In this document: positions 23,981 to 31,540 of the stretch, one piece after another
How positions within the stretch are numbered: position 1 is the first letter of the stretch
Layout of the letters: every line of letters starts with the position of its first letter
NCBI GenBank assembly: GCA_900316235.1
Contig: ONCC01000029.1
Coordinates: forward strand, 1 to 50,569
Reading direction: 5' to 3'
Origin: an uncultured Bacteroidales bacterium
GTDB lineage: Bacteria > Bacteroidota > Bacteroidia > Bacteroidales > P3
DNA: 50,569 nucleotides
Translations under genes and position numbers: made by a program
Notes under the pieces: generated by a model
Database searches by the model: none
What the model saw: only the letters and a program-made list of their open reading frames with translations
Told to the model about the DNA's origin: nothing

Positions 23981-24907
23981 ATGTTTCAAAAAAGAAAGAT
24001 TCTTTTGATGCTGGCCACCGGCCTGTTGATGACGGCCTGCGGAGATAGCGAAAAACAACTGAAAGAACGTGCGGCAGAACTTTGCAAGTACATCCCCGAC
24101 CACGAGCTACTGGAGCAGTCGCGTGACTACATGACAGAGGATTTCTATGCCGTGCTCGACACGATGTTCAACCGCCTCCCCAACCATGAGGCGATGGACC
24201 ACGAATGGCTCTACTATTTCGTCACCGGCAACGGCGGTACGATAGCCGACTACGAAGTCGTGGGCATAGAAATGATTGACAAAAACCACGCCGTCGCCAC
24301 CATCAGCGTGCGGCAAAAATGGGAGGACGGATCGTTCGACAAGTCGAGCGACATCGAAGAACATCGACTTGAAATGGAGAATGTGAATGGTCAATGGCTA
24401 ATGGCCGACTTCGATGGACACAAGGCTGACTGCATCCGCCATATCGCCATCAACCGCAAAGAGCAGGCCGTGCGAAAAGCCATCAGCGACTACCTCGTGA
24501 GCGAGATTAGCGAGCACTACCTCAAAGGCGAACTCTGCATCCCGGTGCTGATGATGGTCCACGAAGATTCGCTCCAAGTGTGGGGCGACTTCTGGGTACT
24601 ATGGTACAACCCATCTGGCGACACGCTGAAGTGTGTCTCCGGTGGCAACCACTCAGGTTTGATGACCCTCGAAAAAATAGATGGGAACTACAAGGTGCTT
24701 TCCTTCGAGCAGACAGTCGATGGGGCCGGCAACCAGGCAAGCGCCAGACGCATCTTCGGTGAGCACTATGACATCTACCAGAACATGCACTCCAACGAAG
24801 CTGTCCGAGAGGCTATCCGCAAGGAGCAGCTAGGTGAATATGTGCAATTCCACGGGCTCCTCTTCCATTATTATCAGGATTATGGATGGCCCGCAGTGGA
24901 GCTGTAA
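23981..24907 (+). CDS. Lipoprotein of unknown function
   Basis: The 308-residue protein starts with a lipoprotein signal (LLMTAC, Cys20) after MFQKRKILLMLATG. The mature part is acidic with aromatic-rich strands (EWLYYFVTGNGG, VWGDFWVLWYN) and two similar halves that each resemble a small NTF2/DUF-type beta sheet; I do not recognise the family. Residues LEMENVNGQWLMADFDG are encoded over a 7-bp quasi-repeat (24373-24406). It follows comEC after 28 nt and ends 20 nt from a convergent symporter gene. Confidence 0.7.
   Translation: MFQKRKILLMLATGLLMTACGDSEKQLKERAAELCKYIPDHELLEQSRDYMTEDFYAVLDTMFNRLPNHEAMDHEWLYYFVTGNGGTIADYEVVGIEMIDKNHAVATISVRQKWEDGSFDKSSDIEEHRLEMENVNGQWLMADFDGHKADCIRHIAINRKEQAVRKAISDYLVSEISEHYLKGELCIPVLMMVHEDSLQVWGDFWVLWYNPSGDTLKCVSGGNHSGLMTLEKIDGNYKVLSFEQTVDGAGNQASARRIFGEHYDIYQNMHSNEAVREAIRKEQLGEYVQFHGLLFHYYQDYGWPAVEL
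24373..24406. repeat. (AATGGnn)n heptamer-like repeat inside the lipoprotein gene
   Basis: Units AATGGAG, AATGTG, AATGGTC, AATGGCT, AATGGCC follow one another with period 7, except for one 6-base unit that restores the frame. Confidence 0.6.
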
Positions 24908-24927
24908 CAACGAACAGAATCAAGGTA

Positions 24928-26493
24928 TTACTTGTCGTTCCAATATTCGAAGCGGGTGATGCCGAGGTCGCGGGGGTGGAACTCGGGGTCCTTCCCCGCT
25001 TTCTTTTGGCGTTCGTAGTCCTTGAGTGCGCGGAGGGCCTGCGGCGAGAGGAGGAGAATGGCGACAATATTAATCCACGCCATCACGCCCACGCCGATAT
25101 CGCCCAGCATCCAGACGAAGCCGCTGCTCTGCAGCGAGGCGGTGAAGACCACCGTTATGGTGCCGATGCGGAGGAGCCAGACCACCATTTTCTCGCGGCG
25201 GTCGTCGCCGAAATACCTATCGGCTTCCTCAAGCTCGTCGAGGCGCTCGGGGTGTTTCTTGTAGATGCGGCGGCGCCAGCGGTTGAAGAGGTAGACGAGG
25301 TTGGTCTCGGCATAGTAATAGTAGGCCATGATGGTGGTGAAAGCGAAGAAAAAGAGAGCGATGGAGATAATCATGTCGCCCACGCGAGGGCCTGTGACGG
25401 TGCCGAGGGCTGCGGTGGTGTAGAAGACGCCGGGCTCGCCGTCGGGGGCCAAGGGGTTCTGGAGGAGGTAGGTGACGGCGACGGAATTGCCGTTCGCGGT
25501 GACGGTATCGATGATATTATAGGTCTTGCAGGCGAGGATCATCATGGCTGTGGCGGTGCAGACGAGGAGGGTGTCGATATAGACCGAGAAGGCCTGGACG
25601 AGCCCCTGCTTGACGGGGTGCGACACTTTGGCTGCCGCCGCCACGATGGCGCCGGTACCCTGGCCGGCCTCGTTGCTGTAGATGCCGCGCTTGACGCCCC
25701 AGGCGATGGTGCTGCCCAGGAGGGCGCCTGACACCTCGTTGACCCCCACGGCGCCACGCAGCATCTGCATGAAGACCTCGGGGACGATCTGCCAGTTGAC
25801 CAGCAGTACCACGATGGCGAGGACGATATAAATCATGGCCATAACGGGGGCTACGATTTGTGCCACGTTGGCGATGCGCTTGACGCCGCCGATGATGACC
25901 AATGCCAGCAGCGAAGCCACTATGATGCCGATTATCCAAGCCGGGATGCCAAAGGAGCGGGAGCAGCTGAGGGCGATGCTGTTGCCTTGGACGGGAGGCA
26001 GGAAGATGCCACAGGCCAGCGCCGTAAGTACGGCGAAGAGGGCGCCGAAGAAGGGGCTGCGGAGGCCTTTCTCGATATAGTAGGCCGGGCCGCCGCGGAA
26101 CTGACCGTTATGGTCCTCCTTATAAATCTGTGCCAGTGTGGCTTCCACGAAGGCGCTGCCGGCGCCGAAGAAGGCAATGATCCACATCCAGACGATGGCT
26201 CCGGGGCCGCCGAAGCCGATGGCTGTGGCCACACCCACGATATTGCCCGTGCCGACACGTCCCGAGAGGGCCATAGCGAAAGCCTGGAACGACGAGATGC
26301 CGGTAGATTTCTTGTCCTTGCCGACGCTGCTGAAGAGTAGCTTGAACATCTCGCCGAAGCGGCGCACCTGCACGAAGCGTGTGCGGAAGGAGAAATAGAG
26401 TGCCGCCAAGAGGCACAACACCACCAAGGCGGGGCTCCACACCCAGCCGTTGACGGTTTCCACTGCCGAAGTAATCCAATCCATAGCCTGCAT
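24928..26493 (-). CDS. Sodium:alanine/glycine symporter, AGCS family
   Basis: The start at 26493 (521 residues, MQAMDWITSAVETVNGW) is chosen because the upstream part of the frame crosses the promoter region. About eleven hydrophobic segments are present, with the AGCS signature GRVGTGNIVGVATAIGFGGPG near residue 80 and SNEAGQGTGAIVAAAA. The charged C-terminal tail is cytoplasmic. These transporters import alanine or glycine with sodium. A -7 element (TATCTTTGC, 26505-26513) lies about 12 nt before the start, back to back with the promoter of the divergent lipase-like gene. Confidence 0.93.
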   Translation of the reverse strand: MQAMDWITSAVETVNGWVWSPALVVLCLLAALYFSFRTRFVQVRRFGEMFKLLFSSVGKDKKSTGISSFQAFAMALSGRVGTGNIVGVATAIGFGGPGAIVWMWIIAFFGAGSAFVEATLAQIYKEDHNGQFRGGPAYYIEKGLRSPFFGALFAVLTALACGIFLPPVQGNSIALSCSRSFGIPAWIIGIIVASLLALVIIGGVKRIANVAQIVAPVMAMIYIVLAIVVLLVNWQIVPEVFMQMLRGAVGVNEVSGALLGSTIAWGVKRGIYSNEAGQGTGAIVAAAAKVSHPVKQGLVQAFSVYIDTLLVCTATAMMILACKTYNIIDTVTANGNSVAVTYLLQNPLAPDGEPGVFYTTAALGTVTGPRVGDMIISIALFFFAFTTIMAYYYYAETNLVYLFNRWRRRIYKKHPERLDELEEADRYFGDDRREKMVVWLLRIGTITVVFTASLQSSGFVWMLGDIGVGVMAWINIVAILLLSPQALRALKDYERQKKAGKDPEFHPRDLGITRFEYWNDK

Positions 26494-26504
26494 GATTTGA
26501 AAGC

Positions 26505-26552
26505 GCAAAGATACAAAAAAATTGAAAAATGCAGAAAAATGCGTATCTTTGC
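26505..26552. promoter_or_regulatory. Divergent promoter pair of the symporter and lipase-like genes
   Basis: Minus: TATCTTTGC complement at 26505-26513. Plus: ATTG (26521-26524), 19 bases, TATCTTTGC (26544-26552). The two promoters use the same nine-base -7 sequence. Confidence 0.7.
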
Positions 26553-26588
26553 AGCCGAAAAAATTACCATTTAACAAAACAACGAACC

Positions 26589-27791
26589 ATGTTCAACATT
26601 AAGAAAATCGGCGCCTATCTGCTGTTTTCCGCCATCCTGACCCTTGTCGGATGCACCAAAGACAGCGAAACCTTCAGCAGTAGCAGTAGCGTCGATCCCG
26701 CTGTGATTACCGAAGCACACATCACCGATTCCATCTATTACTCGGACAAATCCCTCACCGCCTATAACTTCGTCTACCCGTCGAAGGACCCCTACGGCAA
26801 AGATGTGATGCTCTCGGGCACCATCACCTTCGGCGACGCAGTGAAAGACAGCTCCTACGCCAAGGGGCTACTGCTCTACAACCACTACACCGTCTATCGT
26901 GCCGACCAATGTCCGTCGAAGGGGTATCTGTCGGACCAGAAATACTTCTCGCTGTTGAGTCTCATCACCATTTCGCCCGACTACTATGGCTTCGGAGCCA
27001 CAGAGTCGAAAAACCAAGGCTACTGCATCTCACAGGCCAACGCCCAAGCGGCTGTCGATGCCCTGCTGGCCGCCAAGCAAATCTTGTCCGCAAAAGGCTT
27101 CTCCTGGGGTGACCGGTTGTTCAATCTTGGCTACTCGCAGGGTGGGCAGACCACCATGGGCGTGGTACGACTGGTGGCAGAAAAGAATCTCGACATCAAC
27201 TTTACCTATACCTTTGCGGGTGCAGGTGTCTACGACCTCCCCGAGACCTACCGCCAGTTCCTCTCCGCCACCTTCGCAGGCAAGCCCAGCACGGTGGTCA
27301 GCGTGATGCTCGCCTACAACCAGTACAAAAACCTCGGCATCGCACGCGAGGATATGATCACCGAGCCCGTACTCAGCCACATAGACGAATGGATTCTCAG
27401 CAAGCGTTATACTCTCGAGGAAATTGACGAGAAGATTGGCCCACTCACCATTGACCAGTACTCCACCGAAACCATGCGCGATACCACCAGCAGCCTCTCC
27501 CATACCATGATGGCGGCCCTCGACCTCGACAATCTCTGCAAAGGCTGGACACCCCGCGGCGACGAGAAGATCCTGCTCTTCCACAGCAGCAAGGACGACT
27601 ACGTGCCGGTGGTCAATACCGAGAATATGTACAATTACCTCATCGGAAAAGGCTTACCCTCCGATAATATCGACCTGGATATCGAGGAGATCGGCCCCGC
27701 CGGAGACACCCCCGCCCACAAGAACGCTGGCACCACTTTTGGATTGAAGGCCTTAGCTAAGATGATAGAATTACTGAAAGGCGATAAATGA
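26589..27791 (+). CDS. Lipoprotein lipase/esterase-like alpha/beta hydrolase
   Basis: The ATG at 26589 (400 residues) follows the plus-strand promoter. A lipoprotein signal (LTLVGC, Cys22) is followed by a Ser-rich linker and a hydrolase domain. The nucleophile elbow is GYSQGG with Ser183; the acid is probably Asp in HSSKDDYVPV, and a late His lies in AHKNAG. This arrangement resembles secretory lipases (LIP family) and Bacteroidota surface esterases. The stop overlaps the start of the CDF gene as ATGA. The substrate is unknown; anchoring outside the cytoplasm is predicted. Confidence 0.82.
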   Translation: MFNIKKIGAYLLFSAILTLVGCTKDSETFSSSSSVDPAVITEAHITDSIYYSDKSLTAYNFVYPSKDPYGKDVMLSGTITFGDAVKDSSYAKGLLLYNHYTVYRADQCPSKGYLSDQKYFSLLSLITISPDYYGFGATESKNQGYCISQANAQAAVDALLAAKQILSAKGFSWGDRLFNLGYSQGGQTTMGVVRLVAEKNLDINFTYTFAGAGVYDLPETYRQFLSATFAGKPSTVVSVMLAYNQYKNLGIAREDMITEPVLSHIDEWILSKRYTLEEIDEKIGPLTIDQYSTETMRDTTSSLSHTMMAALDLDNLCKGWTPRGDEKILLFHSSKDDYVPVVNTENMYNYLIGKGLPSDNIDLDIEEIGPAGDTPAHKNAGTTFGLKALAKMIELLKGDK

Positions 27792-28690
27792 TGAATCGCG
27801 AGCGCGAGATATACAAGGTGACGCTGGTAGGCAGCGCGGCCAACGTGCTGCTCACGGTGTTTAAGTTTGTGGCCGGCATTGTGGGGCACAGCGCCGCCAT
27901 GACGGCCGATGCCGTGCATTCGCTCTCCGACCTGCTAACCGATGCTGTGGTGCTGGTCTTCGTGCGCATCGGCGCCAAGCCGGAAGACAGAGACCACGAC
28001 TATGGACATGGGAAATACGAGACCCTTGCCACCACCTTTATCGGCATCGCCCTCGCGGCGGTGGCGGTGGGCATCGGCTGGAAGGCTTTCGAGTCGCTGG
28101 TGTTCTGGTACCACGGTGGCACGCTGCCGGCCCCCGGCATGCTGGCGCTGTGGGCGGCATTGGTGTCGGTGGTGCTGAAAGAACTTGTCTATCAGTATAC
28201 CGTGCGGCGTGGAAGGTCGCTGAACTCACCCGCGGTGGAGGCCAACGCGTGGCATCACCGCAGCGACGCCCTCTCGTCGCTCGGCACCCTGGCGGGCATC
28301 GGCGGCGCCATCCTGCTCGGCAACCGCTGGACGGTGCTCGACCCCATAGCCGGGTTTGTCGTCTCGCTCTTCATCCTCCGCGTAGCGTGGAAGTTGCTGA
28401 AAGGCAGCTTCAACGAACTGTTGGAAGCCTCACTGCCCGACGAGATAGAGAAAGAGATTTTGGAAGTTGTCTCCTCCTTCCCTGATGTCAGCGACCCACA
28501 CCACCTCCGCACCCGCCGTATCGGTAGCCGCTACGCCATAGAGCTGCACATCCGCATGGACGGTGCGATGCCCCTCGCCGCCTCCCACGCCCGCACCTGC
28601 GAAATAGAGCAGGCATTGAAGGCCCGCTTCGGCGAAAGGACACATATAACCCTGCATGTAGAACCCCAAAAAGGATTAACTCATTCATAA
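27788..28690 (+). CDS. Cation diffusion facilitator (CDF) metal exporter
   Basis: The 300-residue protein has the CDF fold: helices with the metal-site motifs HSLSD (helix 2) and HHRSD (helix 5), the DHDYGHGKYE loop, and a cytoplasmic C-terminal domain with HHLRTRRIGSRYAIELHI. CDF proteins export Zn, Fe, Mn or similar divalent cations in exchange for protons. The HSLSD/HHRSD pair would fit zinc or iron, but selectivity is not certain. Translation is coupled to the preceding lipase-like gene by ATGA, and the Bcp peroxiredoxin gene follows after 2 nt. Confidence 0.92.
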   Translation: MMNREREIYKVTLVGSAANVLLTVFKFVAGIVGHSAAMTADAVHSLSDLLTDAVVLVFVRIGAKPEDRDHDYGHGKYETLATTFIGIALAAVAVGIGWKAFESLVFWYHGGTLPAPGMLALWAALVSVVLKELVYQYTVRRGRSLNSPAVEANAWHHRSDALSSLGTLAGIGGAILLGNRWTVLDPIAGFVVSLFILRVAWKLLKGSFNELLEASLPDEIEKEILEVVSSFPDVSDPHHLRTRRIGSRYAIELHIRMDGAMPLAASHARTCEIEQALKARFGERTHITLHVEPQKGLTHS

Positions 28691-28692
28691 AT

Positions 28693-29136
28693 ATGTTACA
28701 GAAAGGCACAAAAGCGCCCTATTTCGAGGGCGTTGACGAGAACGGGAACACCGTGAAACTAACCGACTTCGCTGGCAAGAAGCTGGTGCTTTACTTTTAT
28801 CCCAAGGACAGCACTCCCGGTTGTACCGCAGAGGCCTGCGATCTGCGAGACAACTATGAACGCTTTCTCGCACTGGGCTACAATGTGTTGGGCGTGAGCA
28901 AGGACAGCGCCGCCAGCCACCAGAAGTTTATTGCCAAGTATGAATTGCCCTTCCACCTCATCGCCGACACCGACATGACCATCCTCAAGGCTTACGAGGC
29001 GTGGGGCGAGAAGAAGAATTACGGCAAGGTGACAATGGGCACCCTACGCACCACTTATGTCATCGACGAACAGGGCATCATTATCGACGCCATCGGCAAA
29101 GTGAACACCAAGGACCATACGGCACAAATACTCTGA
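28693..29136 (+). CDS. bcp: Thioredoxin-dependent thiol peroxidase (Bcp/PrxQ)
   Basis: The 147-residue peroxiredoxin has the peroxidatic Cys44 and resolving Cys49 in KDSTPGCTAEACDLRD, the two-Cys spacing of PrxQ/Bcp. The later GTLRTTYVIDEQGII strand is also conserved. It reduces hydroperoxides with thioredoxin as donor, in the cytoplasm. It starts two bases after the CDF exporter gene, which suggests a joint response to metal and oxidative stress (inference), and a calycin-like gene follows after 4 nt. Confidence 0.95.
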   Translation: MLQKGTKAPYFEGVDENGNTVKLTDFAGKKLVLYFYPKDSTPGCTAEACDLRDNYERFLALGYNVLGVSKDSAASHQKFIAKYELPFHLIADTDMTILKAYEAWGEKKNYGKVTMGTLRTTYVIDEQGIIIDAIGKVNTKDHTAQIL

Positions 29137-29140
29137 CACA

Positions 29141-29545
29141 TTGAAACGCTTTAGAACCTTTATCCTGCTGTGTCTAATGGCGTTGGGGTTCAACGCAGGG
29201 GCACAAACATACGTCGGCACCATGACGGTGGACGGCTATCGGCGCGAAAATGTCAAGGTGAAGCTCAAGAAGACCGAGAAAGAGGGCCTTGTGCTGACGA
29301 TGTACCGCGTGAAGTTCGCACGACTGATGCCGGTGAAAATCGACTTCGACATCCCTCGGATGAAGCTGGAGAACGGCCACCTTACGGCCGATGGCGTGGT
29401 GCCCGTGTCGGATGGCAAACGCTATGAGAAATACACCATCCACAACCTCGACGGCACCGCCGACAGCAAGCAGATAAGCTTCACCTGCAAGATGGGCGAC
29501 AAGTCCTTCTCGTTCACAGGACAGCGGAAGGATGCCAACCGCTGA
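29141..29545 (+). CDS. Calycin-like exported protein with TTG start
   Basis: The likely start is the TTG at 29141, because it provides a complete signal peptide (KRFRTFILLCLMALGFNAGA); the first in-frame ATG (29177) would leave only half. The mature part of about 112 residues begins QTYVGTMTVDG and has the alternating strands of the Bacteroidota calycin-like family (PF13944 type): DGVVPVSDGKRYEKYTIHNL, then FSFTGQR. The role is unknown, probably periplasmic. It is the last gene of the run lipase, CDF, Bcp, and is followed by a hairpin terminator. Confidence 0.7.
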   Translation: MKRFRTFILLCLMALGFNAGAQTYVGTMTVDGYRRENVKVKLKKTEKEGLVLTMYRVKFARLMPVKIDFDIPRMKLENGHLTADGVVPVSDGKRYEKYTIHNLDGTADSKQISFTCKMGDKSFSFTGQRKDANR

Positions 29546-29589
29546 CTGGTTGCCACCCACTAGCCTCCAAAAGCAATAATCCTACAACA

Positions 29590-29636
29590 TTTCGACGATA
29601 GTTCAACGATGCCGTATCGTTGAAATGCCGTCGAAA
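29590..29636. terminator. Nested hairpin between convergent genes
   Basis: TTTCGACG (29590) pairs with CGTCGAAA (ending 29636), and inside it TTCAACGAT pairs with ATCGTTGAA. It separates the calycin-like gene (+) from dus (-). There is no long T-run. Confidence 0.6.
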
Positions 29637-29646
29637 ACACCTACCA

Positions 29647-30564
29647 TCAACGACTTAGGAAAGCCACGGCCTCGTTGTATCGACGCAGTGTGGTGGCCTT
29701 CATGATGGCTTTCTTCTGTTTGTGTGGAATATCTAGGTATTCCCAGAATGCGTGGAGGCGCGAGAGAATCTGGCTGTCACCGCAGAGATGCTCCGTCGCA
29801 TGACGGTAGACGATGGCGTGCATGTTTTTGATAACCATGTGAGGCTCTTTGTCGCTGAGCATCCACGGCCGCACCAACAGACCCCGTCCAATCATCACCC
29901 CTTTCAATTTAGTGGAATCTATCGCGTCAGCCCCAATTTTCCATTTTCCATTTTCCATTTTCAATTCTACAACGTCTCCGTTATACACCATCGGATGCTG
30001 CCCCCCCTCCATAAACCGCATAAACGCCTCCTTGTCGGCCACACCTTTATACTGCTGCCGACCAAGACGTGGATGCAGCGTGACGTGCACCAGCGGCATC
30101 TCGTTGATGATTGGCATCACCCTCAGACCCTCTTCTTCGCTCTCCTGACCTAGTCGCATTTTGACGGAGAAGGACACCTCGGGTCTCTTTTGCATCTCAC
30201 GGAGGATTTCCTCCACATGCTCAGGGCGTTGCAGCAAACCGTTCCCGCGGCCTGCCTTCACCTGCATGGGGAACGGGCATCCCATATTGAGGTCTATCCT
30301 ACCCCACCCCTGTCCTTGCAACGCATCGCACAGGCGGGAGAACTCGTCGCCGTCCTTGGCAATCACCTGCGGCACCGTAGGCACCCCCTCGTTGACTGTA
30401 GGGTCGGTATCCCGCAAATCCTTCTTGCGAATCTCCCCTTTCTCAATCCTCACAAACGGCGTGTAATACTCGTCCACCCCGCCGACACACTCCCAGTGTG
30501 CCCGCCGGTAGACGGCATCGGTATAGCCTTGCAGCGGCGCGAAAGCGATGTATGTGCCGTCCAT
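29647..30564 (-). CDS. dus: tRNA-dihydrouridine synthase
   Basis: The ATG at 30564 (305 residues) is preferred to a longer frame that overlaps the SMR gene. The FMN-binding TIM barrel shows FAPLQGYTDAVYR at the start, DLNMGCPFPMQVKAGRGNGLL with the active-site Cys position, SVKMRLGQ, and VMIGRGLLVRPWM. Dus enzymes reduce specific uridines in tRNA. Residues VELKMENGKWKIGADAID contain an insert encoded by a (ATTTTCC)n repeat (29936-29963), between the conserved YNGDV and the IGRG strand. It starts 2 nt after the SMR gene. Confidence 0.9.
   Translation of the reverse strand: MDGTYIAFAPLQGYTDAVYRRAHWECVGGVDEYYTPFVRIEKGEIRKKDLRDTDPTVNEGVPTVPQVIAKDGDEFSRLCDALQGQGWGRIDLNMGCPFPMQVKAGRGNGLLQRPEHVEEILREMQKRPEVSFSVKMRLGQESEEEGLRVMPIINEMPLVHVTLHPRLGRQQYKGVADKEAFMRFMEGGQHPMVYNGDVVELKMENGKWKIGADAIDSTKLKGVMIGRGLLVRPWMLSDKEPHMVIKNMHAIVYRHATEHLCGDSQILSRLHAFWEYLDIPHKQKKAIMKATTLRRYNEAVAFLSR
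29936..29963. repeat. (ATTTTCC)n heptamer repeat inside dus
   Basis: Three perfect ATTTTCC units and a fourth with one change (ATTTTCA). They encode MENGKWKIG in a loop of the TIM barrel. Confidence 0.75.
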
Positions 30565-30566
30565 TA

Positions 30567-30890
30567 CTATCCGACGATTTTCAAGCCTACGATGGAGAGT
30601 ATCAAGGTGCTGAGGAAGAGCAGGCGCCAGAAGGTGGCGGGTTCGTGGAAGACGAAAATGCCCAATAGCACCGCGCCGACGGCACCGATGCCGGTCCATA
30701 CGGGATAGGCGATGCCGATGGGGATGGTCTGCGTGGCTTTGGCCAAGAGCACGGCACTCAGCACGTAGAAGAAGGCGAAGCCCGCTATCCACCACCACCA
30801 TTCCGTGCCCACTGCCGGCTTGGCCTTCCCCAGACAGAAGGCGAAACCCGTCTCGCAAAAACCCGCTATGATAAGTATTATCCAGTTCAT
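30567..30890 (-). CDS. sugE: Small multidrug resistance exporter, SugE/Gdx type
   Basis: The 107-residue protein has four transmembrane helices, the essential Glu13 in IIAGFCETGFAF, and the SugE/Gdx-like PIGIAYPVWTGIGAVGAVLLG segment with LRL-like and IVGLKI ends. Gdx proteins of this subgroup export guanidinium ion, whereas EmrE types export quaternary ammonium drugs. The sequence is closer to SugE by eye. No guanidine riboswitch was recognised upstream. It is followed by dus with a 2-nt gap, so they are probably co-transcribed. Confidence 0.88.
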   Translation of the reverse strand: MNWIILIIAGFCETGFAFCLGKAKPAVGTEWWWWIAGFAFFYVLSAVLLAKATQTIPIGIAYPVWTGIGAVGAVLLGIFVFHEPATFWRLLFLSTLILSIVGLKIVG

Positions 30891-30957
30891 TGCACTAAGG
30901 ATTTAGAAACTGTTTTGAAAAAACGTTTTTCCCCGTTTTTTATTGTGTCTCCCGCCG

Positions 30958-31040
30958 TCAAATGTTGGCGCGAAACTCGGTGGGGTAGAGGCCCGTTTCG
31001 CGGTGAAAGTAGCGGCTGAAGGTAGCCTGGTCGGCGAAGG
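30958..31040 (-). pseudogene. C-terminal remnant of an AraC-type regulator
   Basis: Only about 27 codons are recognisable: LAFADQATFSRYFHRETGLY followed by PTEFRANI and a stop at 30958. This is the second helix-turn-helix and the C-terminus of an AraC/XylS protein. Upstream the frame becomes unrelated sequence at about 31040, where a fragment of a plus-strand gene begins. The rest of the regulator is missing. Confidence 0.75.
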
Positions 31041-31254
31041 CCAGTGGGAGGCCGTGACCAACCGCGAGTTCCAGAACTACTTCGTCGACGGCACGCTGCT
31101 GGCCACGCGCTGGAAGAACCAGGGCGAGGAGGAGCTGCGCGAGTGGTGGGAAATCGCCTCCATCGCCGGCAACCAGATGGAATGGACCGCCCTCCGCGAA
31201 AAAGAAGACGGCACCACCGTGACGCAGACAATGACCTGGGTGAAGGTGAATTGA
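31039..31254 (+). pseudogene. C-terminal remnant of a lipocalin-like protein gene
   Basis: About 70 codons from GQWEAVTNREFQNYFVDGTL to TWVKVN and a TGA at 31252-31254 resemble the second half of a lipocalin-like domain: the phrases EWWEIASIAGNQMEWTALRE and TVTQTMTWVKV are characteristic. The N-terminal half, signal peptide and promoter are absent, because the frame passes into the antisense of the AraC remnant. It is best explained as a deletion product. Confidence 0.65.
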
Positions 31255-31259
31255 AGAAC

Positions 31260-31420
31260 ACCCGGGGTTCCGTTTCAGGGATACCCGGGGTTTCCTCACA
31301 GAAACACCCGGGGTTTTTACCCAAGAATACCCGGGGTTTTTACCCCAAAAACCCCGGGGTTTCTTACCAGGAAAACCCGGGTATTCCTGACCCAAAACCC
31401 GGGGTAAAATCGACAATAAA
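31260..31420. repeat. Seven-copy 23-bp array with ACCCGGGGTT core
   Basis: Cores start at 31260, 31283, 31306, 31329, 31352, 31375 and 31397. The period is exactly 23 except for one unit shortened by a single G. Each unit has a conserved, partly palindromic ACCCGGGGTT core and about 13 bases that vary from unit to unit, some resembling each other. It lies after the lipocalin remnant and about 60 bp before the promoter of the DUF4353 gene. Confidence 0.9.
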
Positions 31421-31478
31421 CATAAATAGAAAAGCGAGACCCGATACAAAGGTTAGCGGCCAGATGGGATATTTTTCG

Positions 31479-31487
31479 TACCTTTGC
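31479..31487 (+). promoter_or_regulatory. -7 element of the DUF4353 gene
   Basis: TACCTTTGC with about 53 nt of leader before the ATG at 31541. The -33 region has no good TTTG at the usual distance. Confidence 0.6.
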
Positions 31488-31540
31488 AGCGATAAACATC
31501 GGGACGCGAAAGCAAATATTAACCACTAATACAATAGATT

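Noticed and set aside
30891..30957. Guanidine riboswitch for the SMR exporter
   Set aside because: The sequence directly upstream of the exporter start is short and T/A-rich, with no recognisable riboswitch core.
31260..31420. CRISPR-like array
   Set aside because: The repeated core is only about 10 bp and the variable part about 13 bp, some variable parts resemble each other, and there are no cas genes in the window.
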